A stretch of 64,000 nt of DNA from Gigaspora margarita (GCA_009809945.1 WTPW01000438.1:15112-79111), one strand, 5' to 3'. Shown: positions 1-12,711, counted from the first letter of the stretch. Program-made: numbers and translations. Notes: generated from the letters alone by a model not told the origin.

Positions 1-914
1 ATTAGCATTTTATGTTTTTTTTTTGGTTCTAATAGCAAGTGCATATGTATTTTTAAATAATATTTTAAATAAAACTTCAAAAGACAGTCAAGTATGCACC
101 AATCAGATTTCTTCAAACGATCGACACAAAATTGTCACTCGATTTTGATTGGTTAACGGCCGCAGATCTTCAAGTTTTGGCCCACATTACATAATTGTTT
201 ACTAATTCCCAGCCGTTAGTAACTTTTGATTTTTTCATTACAAAAATAGAAATTTTTGGAAAATAATCCCGCATTATTGTAAAATTGACCCGGGAACAAT
301 TTTCACTTAATAGGCATTAGTAGAATTTTGAGTAATTAGGCCAAAATTTTCTTAGCCAATCAAAATCGAGAATCTGAAGGGTATAACGTGAAAGTCATAT
401 TTTTTAAAAAAACTGTCGATATGTAACTTGAAATTTCAACTATATTTTTTACTTTAAAATATTACACATATTAAATTAGTTTGATTCAATGAAGAGAGCT
501 GATTAAATTAAAAATCCCTGGTAATAATATTATATACTTTTTTCGACCGAAAATATCTCAGCAATCACCTATCTAATTCGATCAAAGTTTTGAAAAACTT
601 AACTGCTGACTTTTTTTTAACAATCGCCTAAATTCTTTTTAACTTCGAACAATAATTTCTCGATGGCAAAATCAGTAAAGTTTTTTTATATTAATTCCAT
701 GAATCCATAGTATAAAAATAAAGAAAACTTTCATTGCTTCTGAATATGCAATGCACGATTCTTAGTGTAGTAGCCCGCTGAATTTATAAGTATACCACGC
801 TTAGATTTGATTAGCCAACTTCGATGACCATCATTACATGAATTATTAAACGTTTAAGAGCAAAAAGGGCGAATAAATTCATTTTTTAAAAAAATTTAAT
901 ATATTAGTACTAAA
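1..914. other. AT-rich non-coding stretch
   Basis: No gene is supported. Near 100-110 and 350-375 there are motifs resembling ATGCACCAATCAGAT and a CCAATCAAAATC-like sequence. Related motifs occur at the ends of the foldback element near 31.8-32.1 kb, so part of this stretch is probably an old inverted-repeat element. No clean termini or target duplication could be fixed. Confidence 0.4.
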
Positions 915-1068
915 ATTTCGGGTCTGGTTCGGGTCGGGTCGGGTCGGGTCGAGTTCGGTTCCGGTTGAAGCTCTAACCCGAAAATTTTCAACCCGACCCG
1001 ACCCGAAATTTCGGGGCGGGTTCGGGTTGGCTCATAACCCGACCCGACCCGACCCGTTCGGAGCACTA
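915..1068. mobile_element. Lone terminal arm of a hAT-type element
   Basis: The arm is dense in CGGGT/ACCCG pentamers and ends in CCCGTTCGGAGCACTA. This is the same end as the complete hAT element at 12.7-14.1 kb. No matching opposite end or 8-bp duplication lies to its left, so this is a solitary or partly deleted end. It abuts the 5' edge of a duplicated unit beginning ATCAAAAGACAT. Confidence 0.6.
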
Positions 1069-1503
1069 ATCAAAAGACATAAAATACTTATCAATTCATC
1101 ATTGGCAATTTTTTCTGTCGTCCTAGAATTTTGCAATCAGTTGTAATAACGGTATGATATTAAAAATAAAGTTGACCAGCTTTAAAAAAAATCCCCAACA
1201 AACCTAGGTAGTGAAAAAAATTGCCAAAAACATAATTAAAAAAAAAAAGATATATAATATTATAATTTATTCAAAAATAATTTTACATTTTGGGTTCATT
1301 AAAAATATGGCAACCTTATAATAAATTTATAAGCTTTAATATTATATTTTTGAGTTCCGGATTATAGGTTGGGTTTCGGATTATAGTTTCGGGGTTTCGG
1401 GTTTCGGAGTTTCGGTTTTTTTTTTAAAAAAATCCGAAACTAGTTTCGGATTAGAACCGTTCGAAACTAGTTTCGGGTAGGTTTCGTTTCGACGCCATGT
1501 TTG
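1069..1503. repeat. Dispersed repeat, copy 1 of 2
   Basis: It begins ATCAAAAGACATAAAATACT and ends ACGCCATGTTTG, and matches 1791-2138 closely. Its 3' half carries TTTCGG/CCGAAA-rich self-complementary sequence (GAAACTAGTTTC). Relative to copy 2 it contains about 80 extra bases (about 1170-1255). The origin is unknown; a non-autonomous DNA transposon is plausible. Confidence 0.7.
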
Positions 1504-1790
1504 ATTCGCACTGATGTATGTTATATATCTCCTTAAAGAATTCAATGCATCCAACAATTTATTGCATACGTGCAGTCATTTTTGTTGTTATGATTCATAA
1601 GTACAACATGAAAGGTATAATTCCGAAGTTTATATTCTGACAATCAATGTTGCTTTTGCAAGCATCAGTTTTTTTTTACTCAATTACGTAAAAACTGGGT
1701 ACAATATCAAGTAATAATAAGTAATTAGTACGTCCATATCTACTAATGATAGAATTGATAGGTTACCGCAGAATTAAATAAATTGTTAGT

Positions 1791-2138
1791 ATCAAAAGAC
1801 ATAAAATACTTATCAATTCATCATTGGCTATTTTTTCTACCGTCCTAGAATTTTGCAATCAGTTGTAATAACGGTATGATATTAAAAATAAAGTTTATAA
1901 TTTATTCAAAAATAATTTTATATTTTGGGTTCTTTAAAAATAAGGCAACTTTATAATAAATTTATAAGCTTTAATATTATATTTTTGAGTTTCGGATTAT
2001 AGGTTTGGGTTTCGGATTATAGTTTCGGGGTTTCGGGTTTCGGAGTTTCGGTTTTTTTTAAAAAAATCCGTAACTAGTTTCGGATTAGAACCGTTCCGAA
2101 ACTAGTTTCGGGTAGGTTTCGTTTCGACGCCATGTTTG
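1791..2138. repeat. Dispersed repeat, copy 2 of 2
   Basis: It is a direct repeat of 1069-1503 without about 80 internal bases. The sequence left of ATCAAAAG differs from copy 1, where a hAT-type end abuts the repeat. The unit edge is therefore at or near that position. The 285 bases between the copies show nothing recognisable. Confidence 0.7.
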
Positions 2139-3353
2139 GTCTATACTGCTGTAATTAAATCACCCCATCGTATTTATTATACTACATATTAGAGATAGTT
2201 GGATATATAATACGTATATGTGTCGTAGTTCGGTTGAAATAAATCATGTTAAAGTATTTATAATGCGTAGCATGTTTAATAAAATGTATAAAATTTTATG
2301 TTAGTATAACACTAATGGTTTAACAATTTATAAATCTATTGTTTGGCTTCATAATTTAAACGTAGTAAAAACTCAATAAACTCTGCCAATTACCAAGCGC
2401 CCTACCTTAGTTCTTATGAAAACTCTCTGGGGAAAGCGATTGAAAACGATTGGAAAAGATTTGATGCTAAAGACACTCAAAACGAAGAAATTTTACTTAT
2501 CAACATGTGTACCTTAAGTTTAACTTATTATAGGTAAATGGATCGTGAAAATGCCGGGTTTTAGACTACAATCATATATCAGATTTTCAATTGTCCATAT
2601 AAATAATTTGTGTAACATCACTTTCGGAATCTATCGGATACGAGTTTCTGCTATGCTCAATCAACTAAAGAAGTTAGAACAATATGAAGTAAATTTAATT
2701 ATTGTTAATTAATAGTTGTAATATTTAAAATATAAAATATTTTATAGAAAATACTTAGCATTAGTTAATGGAAATCAAGCTTGTTCATTTAATAATAGAA
2801 AATGTATCATCCATTGTAATTGTTTTGATGTATATATCTTTAAGTTTCATTCTCATGTTATTGTTTAAAAGGTGGTTTTTATTTGAAATTTCTCAAAGAA
2901 TGAATGAAATATGCCTTAACTGTAAATATTGAATCTTTTTTTTTTTTTACTATATTTGTAAATAGTAAACAAAACATATCTGGTATGCCATTTTTTTAAA
3001 ATAATACATGACAATAAATAATTAAATAAATTGTAAAATGATGCAGAACAACGATGTATTATACTAATGGTGAAAATTTTCATTTACAAAACAACTATCG
3101 ATTTTTTGAACTACTAAAATTAATCGATCAGAAATAATCATTAGTGGTAGTACAAATATTATTAATAAAAAAAATGATCAAACAGCACAAATTTTTTATA
3201 TATAATCAAAATTGAATCAGCTAACTTATCGGAATTGAAGCAATAAGGATTACCCTTTTAGAAACAAAATTACTATATACCAGTGATTAACAATGAAGTG
3301 TAACATGTAAATTAAAATGTTTTTGCCGAAATAAAAATTAAACTTGATTAATA

Positions 3354-3368
3354 TTAGGGTTAGGGTTA
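3354..3368. repeat. Short interstitial telomere-like repeat
   Basis: TTAGGGTTAGGGTTA, two and a half copies of the fungal/vertebrate-type telomere unit, in AT-rich DNA. A related TTAGGGTTA occurs near 57980, in both cases upstream of a GTTAG(A/G)GC(G/C)-like motif, so it may be part of an old repeat rather than a telomere scar. Confidence 0.6.
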
Positions 3369-3529
3369 AGAACTGGAATGGGGAAGGGGAATAGTTTATA
3401 CCAAAATTTTACGTGAAATTTTTTCGTTAGGCCTCAAAGGTGATTTCATAGACAAAATTTAAAGATACAAATATACACTGGTGATGATCACCAGTGGTGA
3501 TAAATAGCAAATTTCTTTAGAAAATTGAT

Positions 3530-3695
3530 ATAATATTAATTAAAATTATAATTTATTAATATTATATTACAGGAGCTTTTAAAATGCAATAAATATTTAT
3601 ACGTATACAAGTATAATATTAATTTAAAATATAAAATATTAATATTATATTGCAGGAGCTTTTAAAATATAATAAAGATTTATACGTATACAAGT
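3530..3695. repeat. Tandem duplication, about 83-bp unit
   Basis: Two adjacent copies share the core ACAGGAGCTTTTAAAAT (GCAGGAGC in the second) followed by TTTATACGTATACAAGTATAAT. Divergence is slight, so the duplication is fairly recent. Confidence 0.75.
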
Positions 3696-4835
3696 ATAAT
3701 ATGTATTAAATCGTGTATATTTCTTATTAAAATAATAGCTGTGCAATGTAAAATAGTAACATAGATGTGAGAAATTTGAGTAGATATAGAATTAGATGTA
3801 GAATTAGATGCAGAATATACATACATGCCGCCCAAATCCAATATTACTATTGCTTGAATTTGTCAGCGCCCAAATCCAAAATCATCACAAAAATTTTATT
3901 AATAATCTTTGTTTAACAAATAATATATCTGATATATTCTTATAACTATAGATAATATATTTACAAAATATTAAAATTACTTGTTTGATTTAGGGTGTTC
4001 TCAGTTTGATAATACAAACCAATCAGATTCCTTGTTGAGTCCATTGTGAGAGGTGTTTGAGAATGCTCTTAATCTTTTATATATAACTATTTTGAAATTT
4101 GTATTTGTCCAGGGGTTTCCAGCAAATTTATGCAGAATTAGACATAAATTAAAAATATATAAATGATTGGGTTTTTGTAAATAAATAAAGCAATTACTAA
4201 AAAAAAATTCAAAATCTTGATTTAAATTAATAAATACATTCTCACTTATCTGACAGCAACATTTATTAGCATTTATTTTGAACTTTAGCTCAAAATTTTA
4301 TAATAAATCTTTTAAGAAAAGATGCTAAATACTGTAAATATGCTTACAGGCTTCAAAAAGCATAGATGAACTATATCAGAAAAAGAATTTAATAACATTT
4401 TTAAAAACAAATATATTGAAATATTATTTGTGTATTGTATTGGTTTAAGAAACATACTTTATACGAATTTTCAGTTGATATTTTTAAGCACTTATTTTAA
4501 TTCAAAAATTAACACTGAAAAAATTTTTTGTAATTTATTAATAATAATAATAAAACAATATGTTTAAAAGTTTATTTTTTGAAATAAAAACAATAAAATA
4601 ATGTTTAAAAATTTATTTTTTTATTTTTTCAAAATAAAAATAATATTATACATGTTTAAAAAAAAGAATTTAATATTTAATTGCAAGTAAAAAAAAAAAA
4701 ATACAATATTCGAATTATGGCCATTTCATATTTTCATTCCCAAATCATCCATCAAATAGGCAGATTTACATGAACAACGCTAAATATATTTCAAAGTATG
4801 CAATAAATAAATATCAATATTGATGTTTAAAATAG

Positions 4836-7800
4836 CTATTGATCCCTATAATATTTAGTATTTTTTTTTTCTTTTTGATTATGACTTAGAGGTTTTTTAT
4901 AGCCAGGCCAATTTTCTTCATTTCTCCATCTCTGATTTCTAAAATAAAGAAAAAGAAATTATTCAATTATAATTATATAAATTATAATAATGTTCAAATA
5001 ATAATAAGTTACCTCAATAGCTTCTTTAATAAATTGATAAGTTTCAAATGTGTGTGAAATCCGTAATGATGAAGGAAATTTATTTTTAATAATAGTCTTA
5101 TCTACCCAATCAGGCCAACATTCTAGACTTTCATTTTCTACCAAATAACATATCAAACTCTCTGTTTCATTTATGTTCTCACAAGTAGTCGAATATCTTA
5201 TTATAAACCTTTTCAGTGCCGTAGCAAACGCTTTGGCCGGAATGTTTAAAATTTTACTTGATTTGGCTTGCTCTCCTTGTTCTAATGATTCAAGATCAAC
5301 AGCATCTAAAATATCATGTTGCAATGAATCATCAAGCTTTTCTTGATATTTTTGAGGAATACAAGTAGCAACAACATCGTCTACATGTTCTTCTATTAAT
5401 TCATACAATGCAACTATATGCTTAAGTTGTAAACCAATTCTTAGCAATAGTTTATAACTATTACCATATTTTTTTAATGCAGTTAACTTCATCCAACTTT
5501 CAATGTATTCTGTGATTAATATATCACGATCACTTCCAAACGTACGTTTTAAAAAACAAAGTATTGTTTCTAATGTTGAAAGCAATTCTTTTGGATTTTC
5601 TAATGCAATTGCTGACATTCCTTCTCTAGCTTTTATAAATATTGCTTCTTTATATTTAGGAATACGTTCTTGTGGTATTAAATTTTTAATTTCATTAAAA
5701 ATTGTCATAGATCTAGAAAACATTTCCTTACGATATACAAAAGGTTCTAAATATAGTCCTTCTTCATTAGGTTTAATCAATGATTTTTCATAAACTAACT
5801 TTAATGCTAATTCTGCTTCAGTCTTACGTAAATCATACTGGATTTCATAACAATGACCAACTCTCATATCAAATTGACTAAATTGAAAATTCTCAGAATT
5901 TCCATCATAAAAGATAATGTTTTTTGGTCTTGCATTATCGAGAGAAACTGACTTTAAATGATATATTGATTGGTTGTATCCTTCATCATTATTTTGAATA
6001 TCTATTTTTTCTAGGAATTTTAAGGATTGACATGTTTTTGAAGGAATTTCAATAACTTCATTAAGAAATTTATTTTGGAGCTGGACCAAGAAATCTATAA
6101 CAGCACACAAAAGTAAACTTTCGTTAATTGGTTCCAATAATCCAAAAACAACAGGAAGATTATCATGCATTTTTGGCATTGGTGGTAAATTATGACATTG
6201 ATATCTTTTAATATAAGGAGTCAGTTTATTCCATGAATTAGTGAAATTAGCGAATGCTTTATTTAATGTTCTATGAGTTTCATCGCTATCACTTTCATTA
6301 AGAATAAATTGTCGAAAAGTCATTGTCCTTGCCTCCTGTCTTTCAATTCTATATGAAAGACTTGTAGATAATATTTGAACAAATTTCACAATTGGAAATA
6401 GATTTTTTATTAATTGCAATTTGTCTTCATGCTGTAGAAAAATAGTCAAAAATGGGTATTCTTTGTAGTTGCTTGAAAAATATGCTCGTAAATTATTAAT
6501 ATTTGCATTTCTAACAAGACGCCATAATCGGGGTAAGTAATTTTCACAATAATGATCATCTAATTTCATTGTTTCACTAATTTCAGTTTTAGTTTTTTGT
6601 TGAGTATTTTTCATATTTGTTTCTAATAGGTTACTAAATTTTGTTGCAGTTCCCGTTGCATGTTCTATTAGGGGTGAAATATATTTCTGACTAAATTGAA
6701 TTTCCCAAGTTTCTCTTTCAATAGGTGTGTTTAGCCTTGCTGGTTCTTGTAATGGCTGTTGAGTCATTTCAGAAAGAATCGCATGTAAAACTAAAGCTAA
6801 TTGTTCATCTCCACAATATAATATGAATTTTAATGCATCCCAATCATTATTGATGTGCATTGCACAGAATGCCGCCAGGTCTTTTATATTGTGCTTGAAA
6901 AATTTGCTGGTAACTTCTGATGGAGTTTGTATACCAATAATTGCATGTACAAAAAGATGAATAATTCTATAGGATGCTGGAGACATTGACCTAATGCTGT
7001 ACAAATTTTCTGTTGTTTTTTCTTCTACAATGTAACCTCGTTGATCTCCTCCGATTTCTTCTTTACACGCTGAACATCGACCAGTTAATTTGGAATCTCC
7101 ACTTTCACCAATAAAGTATATTTGTCCACATTTACATTGAAATCTATTAATAAAATTTTTGGATGGTTAGTTATTAACATTTTGCTTAATTATTTAACAG
7201 ACATGATATGTTCCAATTATAAAGGTTCAGAAAATTGTGCCTGATGGTCGAATAAACTGATACACATCTTGGAGTATTCTATATAAATGACATTACCTTG
7301 TTATTTTCCTGTCATCAGGTCCCCACACATTCATCATTACATTGGAAGGGCATGCCAAAATAAAATCATCTTGACATGATTGTAATGCTTGCATATATGT
7401 AGCCAATGGAGAAGAATTTTGAGGAATAGAAATATGCAATGCAACTATATGTGCAATTACTGAAGATATAAATATTTTCTGATTAACATCATTTGGAACA
7501 ATTTTACAAAGTGCATGCTCATTTGATAAAAATTCCAACATTGGCTGTTTATAGAATTGAGGAAATTGAGGTCTATTGAAATAAGTTTTAATCTTTTGTG
7601 CTAACAATGTTTCAGATTGATTCCATTCACGTGTTGCTCTAATTATATAAAGCCTCATTATAATTATTCCTGCGAATGAAATTCGAAGACTGATTAAATT
7701 TTCTGTAGTTGGATCCAAAATATCTTCTAATAATGCATCCAAATCTCTACTATCCCCATAACTTAACATGTTAGTCGCAATTTCGGCTCGTTCATACTGT

Positions 7801-10283
7801 TTAACATACCAATATGGATTATAGTCTGACCGATTATAATTCCATACAAGTTCACTAAGCCATGGCATGATTTGTTGTTGCACTTCACAAAATTGGTTGA
7901 TATCGTGGATAGAAAATCCTTTTAATCGTAAAGACTTAAGCAAATAGTATTTTAAAGAATGAATTAAAGGATTTTGTAATTCTAAACATTGATTCAAATC
8001 ATTAATGCTAAATTCTTCTTCATTTCCGAATTCAAATTTTATTGGATCTTTTAAAGATTTTTGAATTGATGTAAAGTTCCATAAATTATTTATAAATACT
8101 TTCAGAAGTGCAATAGCAGATATTCTTTGTAATTTTTTGGCATTCACAGTAACTAGAACCTTTGTTGATTTTTGAAAGTATTTTGATAGTTCTTGAAAAT
8201 CTTGTAATAAGAAAAATTTGGTTTGAATTACATCACAACACAAAGCAGAAATTTGTGAATCAGGATGCTTTTTACTCAAAATATCTTCTATAACTAGTAA
8301 GCGTTCCGATTTTTCTAAAATTTCAAGAGGGTTATTAATTAGATTAAAGAAAATCTTGTTATGTTTATTAAATTCTGTGAGAAAGATTTGATGAATTGTT
8401 GGAAAGCTCAATGATGGTAAGGGTTCTTGTGTAAAAATTTTTTCATAAAGAATAAGACGAATGGATGATTCAAGTGATAATGTGTTTAAACACCAATTTA
8501 CAAAAGAACGTTGTAATGCTAAATTATCTTCAGTTTGTTGTAATTCATATATCTTTTCAAATACTATATATATAAATTGTTCCGAAATTATTTCTTTATT
8601 ATTTTTTTCGAGATTTCTAATTTCAATAAGTTTTTGCAATTCAAGAGAATATGAAAGATCATTGTATATTCGCAACTTAAGAATGTTTGGATTATCAGAT
8701 AAATTAGGTAATTTGCTTGATAAAGATAAAATATATGTGGTTTCACGTTGCCATATCAAAAGTTGATGTTCTATATGGTTTATATCATTTATAGCAATTT
8801 TACAAAGCTTTTCTATCATCATAATCGAAAGTTGCTCTAATAAATGATTTTCAAAGTTCAACTTTTTGCTTTGATCAAATTCCAACTTGAGCATCGCTTC
8901 AATTACTTTAGGACATAGCTTTGACAATTGCAATTCAGTTTGCACAATTTCGGAATTACTCCACCAATATACATGAAGTTTAAAAGGATTTGGTATCTGT
9001 TGTCCTATATTATGACCGATAATCCAAGATAAGAATTCAATGTCTTCAGATGTTGGTGAATAAGTTGATAAAAAATCCTTGAAATATAATTCAGCCGATT
9101 CAATCAACTGTGGTAACTTCAGTGTTGGATCTGATGATATGATGTTTGCAAAAAATATTTCTATATGGTCATCAATAATAATAGCTTTTAGATCTCCATT
9201 AGCATCTAGGTTTTCTTCCTTTTCTTTTAACATTGCTAATTCTTCTTCGTACAGACTCCTAAATTTATCAATTTGGCCCATAATATATACTGAAGACGGT
9301 ATAATAATTGAAGATTGTCTAGATGGGAGTTGTTCAGTTGTTCTTTTTCGAGGAGGTAAAATTAAAGATGTGATGGGCACATCTGGGGCTACAAACTTTG
9401 ACATAATATCATCCCACACATTCTCATTGAGTATATATCTATAAGGTTTGATTTTCTTTAAGATATCTTCACCAGCAATTTGAAAATATCTAATATGAGG
9501 AAGACAATTTTGAAGAGTATCTCTAAGAGAATTAAAATTTTCATTTGACCATTCTTTAAGGTCAGTTGGTAAATTTGGAGTCTTCGCTTTTCCCCATAGA
9601 ATAAGCTTATCCCAAATTTCAGATTCATCCATTTGTAATTCATCGTTCTTTAAAAGAGCAATTAAAGCATTCTCTTGAATAGTGGTGAAATCTTCAGAGT
9701 TAAACACCATATTCGGATGTCTTGCAAGAATTTTATTATAAAATTCTTGCAAAGCTTTAAAGTTTTCACTACAAAAGCTTATATGATAAACACGAGAAAA
9801 ATTTAAGCGAAGCCAAGATGCATTACTATCAATAAGGAGAGACTGAAAATGCTTGACTAATTCTGAAAACATAAGTTCATTAACACATATCAATAGGTTA
9901 AATATAGTCGAGGGATCAAAATTTTCCGAAACAATTATGCCACCATAAATGTAACTATATAATGAATTAAATATATAAATTAATTTATTTATTATAATAA
10001 ATCTTTCTGTGATAAATTTTGACTTCTGAACTTACTTAATGACTATATTAAAGATTTCGACAGAAACATTAGGTAATTTAATTTCAATAACGTTATTTTT
10101 CTTAACTAAGTTTGCTAATTTCTGACGAAAGTATGGAGAACGTTGATATAATATTGCTGAATGTACTCTAAAAAGATGAGCATTTGATTTCTCTCCGACT
10201 TCAATTATCACATCATAACCATATTCACTTTCAAGAAGTTGAGTAAAATCTTGTGAAAGCTTGTCTAAAAATTTTAAGTTCAT
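4836..10283 (-). CDS. BTB-BACK protein fused to an RNF213-like E3/C-terminal tail with RZ-type zinc finger
   Basis: Four exons by my splicing: 10283-10036, 9954-7297, 7143-5013 and 4931-4836, with phases 2, 2 and 0. This gives about 1,710 codons. Residues 1-110 form a BTB/POZ domain (YDVIIEVGE, FRVHSAILYQRSPYF, then YIYGG across the first splice). Residues about 130-285 are a BACK-type helical region like that of glomeromycotan BTB-TLDc proteins, ending at LPPR. No TLDc follows. From about residue 305 the sequence resembles the part of RNF213 after its RING. An RZ finger lies at 972-1001 (C972-x3-Q976-x15-C992-x2-C995, then IGG), and an RNF213 C-terminal domain follows to about 1679 (e.g. FPIVKFVQIL, SYRIERQEARTMTF). 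No AAA+ motor or RING is visible. Human RNF213 is over 5,000 residues. At positions matching the zinc-ligand His and a reported catalytic Cys of RNF213, this protein has Gln976 and Ser983. It may be an adaptor or scaffold, possibly with Cullin-3 through BTB; function is inferred. The start ATG is preceded by an A-rich stretch. Confidence 0.85.
4932..5012 (-). other. Intron 3 of the BTB/RNF213-like gene (acceptor choice uncertain)
   Basis: Donor GAG|GTAACTTA, phase 0. Two nearby acceptors exist. TCAG ending at 4932 gives a 31-residue tail containing WRNEENWPGYKKP and a stop at 4836-4838. TTTTAG ending at 4939 gives only six residues and a stop at 4918-4920. I chose the first because its tail looks like protein sequence. 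Transcript reads would settle it. Confidence 0.6.
7144..7296 (-). other. Intron 2 of the BTB/RNF213-like gene
   Basis: 153 bases, donor AG|GTAATG, acceptor TTAATAG, phase 2. Joining rebuilds an Arg codon (969) immediately before the FQCKCGQ start of the RZ finger, in frame on both sides. RNF213 proteins have an aromatic residue and Cys at this point, which supports the junction. Confidence 0.85.
9955..10035 (-). other. Intron 1 of the BTB/RNF213-like gene
   Basis: 81 bases, donor GTAAGTTC, acceptor ATATAG, phase 2. Splicing turns the end of the first exon (NIVI) into N-YIYGG, the expected BTB sequence. Without splicing the frame stops at 10032-10034. Confidence 0.9.
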
Positions 10284-10318
10284 TTTGTTTTTGTTGATTC
10301 AATAGAGTATGTGCGAAT

Positions 10319-10333
10319 GTATATATAAATATA
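10319..10333 (-). promoter_or_regulatory. TATA-like box upstream of the BTB/RNF213-like gene
   Basis: On the minus strand TATTTATATATA lies about 37-48 bases before the ATG. The leader in between is A-rich and ends AAAACAAAATGA, a good fungal start context. Position relative to the transcription start is unknown and the region is AT-rich, so chance is possible. Confidence 0.4.
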
Positions 10334-10340
10334 ATAACCT

Positions 10341-11350
10341 CTGATGCAATAAGTGCATAACAGATAAACTAAATATAGAACGTACGTATGTACTTAAAAA
10401 TTTAAAGCACTAAATAAAATAAAGATCAACTTACACATCAAAGATAAGCTAAATTCAGTGGTGGCTTATTTTAAATTTCAGCAGCATGCACAGAATAGTT
10501 GATATTAAGTACGTACTTATTCTTCTTGGCGTATTATATTTCTATGCAAAGAGTTTGAGAATTCTAGACACTTCACTCTATTGAGATTGATAGTTTGTTT
10601 CCAATGTGCTACCATTAATGCATTATCTCTATATAGAAAGATTGAGGTTTTAAATGACTTGCACACCATATGTGCGTACATTCCATCTAAATTAACATCG
10701 TTTAGAAAACTGGAATGGAATTTTACCCAGTAATTTTAAAACTATTATTGTAGAATCCTGATTTTTCCTCTAAATTTTGAAAGATTGGCCACCGCTTGTG
10801 AGTCATTTAATTAACATCATATATATCTATACTGTAGGGTTTACTAATTTCCCTTCTAGTTCCTATTGGATGCTTAGAAATTCTGCCCTGATTGGGCGAA
10901 ATTGATTACAAATTCTTCATGACCGAAGAAATTAAATACGGCAAAAAAAATACTATAACATTACAGCTGTTTTCATGAATTTTGTGACATCTAAAAAATT
11001 TGCTGACAATAATTTCGGCCGAATTTGATAAGTTATTGATTTCAGTGGTACATAACATATAAATTGGGGTACAATCACCACCTAAAAAATTTCACGGCCA
11101 ATCAAATTTCAAGATCAGTTGTAACGTAGCACGATCAAGAAAATTCAAAACAAAACGTTAGTTTTGTCAAAAATCGCATAGTAGTTCAAAATTTAGCCTA
11201 TGAAAATGCCTTCTGTGCAGTAGTAAAAGATTTTCCTTGTAAAATTTTGATATATATAGTACTTTCTAATCCTAACTAAACAAAACAAAAGTTTACTTCG
11301 AAATTTTTTATATGATGTACTTGTGTAAAACCAAGAAAGAAGGGTGGCAA
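10341..11350. other. Upstream intergenic region of the BTB/RNF213-like gene
   Basis: No gene seen. Between about 10.9 and 11.25 kb there are pieces resembling repeat ends elsewhere in the window (GGCCAATCAAATTTC and TTTTGTCAAAAATCG-like stretches, cf. 58.1-58.2 kb). This suggests an old inverted-repeat element, but termini could not be assigned. Confidence 0.35.
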
Positions 11351-11636
11351 TCATTTCACCTACAATCACTTTATCGACACCACATTTCGCGACAATGATT
11401 CACCGACAAGTTTATTTACTGAAAGTTTATTCTACCGAAGCTCATTTCACCGACAAAGTAATTCTAGTCATTGTCGTTAGGGTCAGGGTAGAATTAGGGT
11501 TAAAGTTAGTGTACTTTTTAAAAAACACTTGTTTGTGAAATGAGCTTCGGTGAAATGAACTGCCGGTAAAATGTACGTGTCGGTGAATAATTGTCGGTGA
11601 AATGTGGTGTCGATGAAGTGATTGTCGGTAAAATAA
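11351..11636. repeat. Hairpin repeat built of GTCGGTGAAAT-like units, copy S1
   Basis: The left arm reads as iterations of CATTTCACCGACAA and the right arm of TTGTCGGTGAAATG. The two arms pair over roughly 100 bases around a 70-base spacer containing GTTAGGGTCAGGGT. Outer ends share CAATCACTT(T/C)ATCGACACC. The same architecture recurs at 17345-17760, and a single arm at 61310-61555. No transposase and no certain target duplication were seen. Confidence 0.75.
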
Positions 11637-12711
11637 TACGGACCCCACTAAGAACACCGCCCAAAATTACCGTCAGCAAATTTTATAGGTGTTTCAGGAT
11701 TTATGAAAAGAGCAGTACAGGTTACTGCCGATTTTTGAAAAAAAATTTCATACCGGATCTTATAATTCAATTAGCAACGAAAAGTTGCGTAATCTATTTT
11801 GTCCAATCAGAGATAACATTTTATACATCCAGGCAGTGAAAATTAAGGCACCCAATACTAAATACTGTATCGATATTTAATCAATAGAATATTTAACTTC
11901 ATGTATTGGTTTATTTGTTATTATTTTGATCTAAACAATGATGTATATATTAGAAAACGTAGCAAAATATATAGAAATGTCTTTTTTAGTTAAAATTATT
12001 TTTTAAAATGTAACAACAAAATTTTAAAATTGGCTGCGACTGTGGGAAAATAGGTTGAACTTAGGATGATAAAAAAACGGTTTACACTGTTTTTTAAACA
12101 TTTTTTATTATTTATACCTTTTTTTAAATATCAACATCTGAGCTAAAATTTTACTTCCGCTAGTTAATTTTAATTGTCAACCGAGAAATCTTTTTTAAAA
12201 TAAAACGGATCTTGAGTTTAATACTATAATTTGATTACAGATTTAAATCAAACAAACATGGTTTTTAAGATCACGTTTCAAAACATTTTCCATCCCTAGT
12301 TGGACGCATTATTATTATAGATCAGAATGCCATAAATTGTTTGCTGGTTCAATCTAGAACACATTAATATATTTAGTCGTCAAAACTTAAAATGGAGGGA
12401 CCAAAAATTAGTTAAATTTGACAAACGCGTCGTAATGAAAATTATATGTTTAACTAATAAGATTTTCAACCTTATAAATTTTTTAGTAAACTTTACAAAT
12501 CATTGTTCTTGATTTGTCTTACAAATTCTTATTCAAAAATCTCATCCATATGTTGCCCTTTGATTGATTTAAATACGACTATAAACTTCATTAACCTGAG
12601 TTTTCTAATTATTTTCCTCCATTATTATTAACGTACAAATTATATTAATTTGCACTTCTTATAGTTGTATATTTTCTGGTAAATTTTTGGAGCTGGTTTT
12701 TTTACTCACTT
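11637..12711. other. AT-rich intergenic DNA
   Basis: No coding signal, no strong repeat and no convincing termini. It separates hairpin S1 from the hAT element. Confidence 0.4.

Larger units (their letters stand above)
2139..4835. other. AT-rich intergenic DNA downstream of the BTB/RNF213-like gene
   Basis: No open frame with recognisable protein content. It contains a short TTAGGG tract (3354-3368) and an 83-bp tandem duplication (3530-3695). The stop codon of the minus-strand gene is at 4836-4838, so the 3' untranslated region should lie at the right edge of this stretch. I see no convincing AATAAA on the minus strand within about 60 bases. Confidence 0.4.

Noticed and set aside
5503-5793. 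96-codon plus-strand frame opposite the RNF213-like exon
   Set aside because: Antisense shadow of a well-supported exon with no domain of its own. The same applies to 8461-8766 and 9079-9444.
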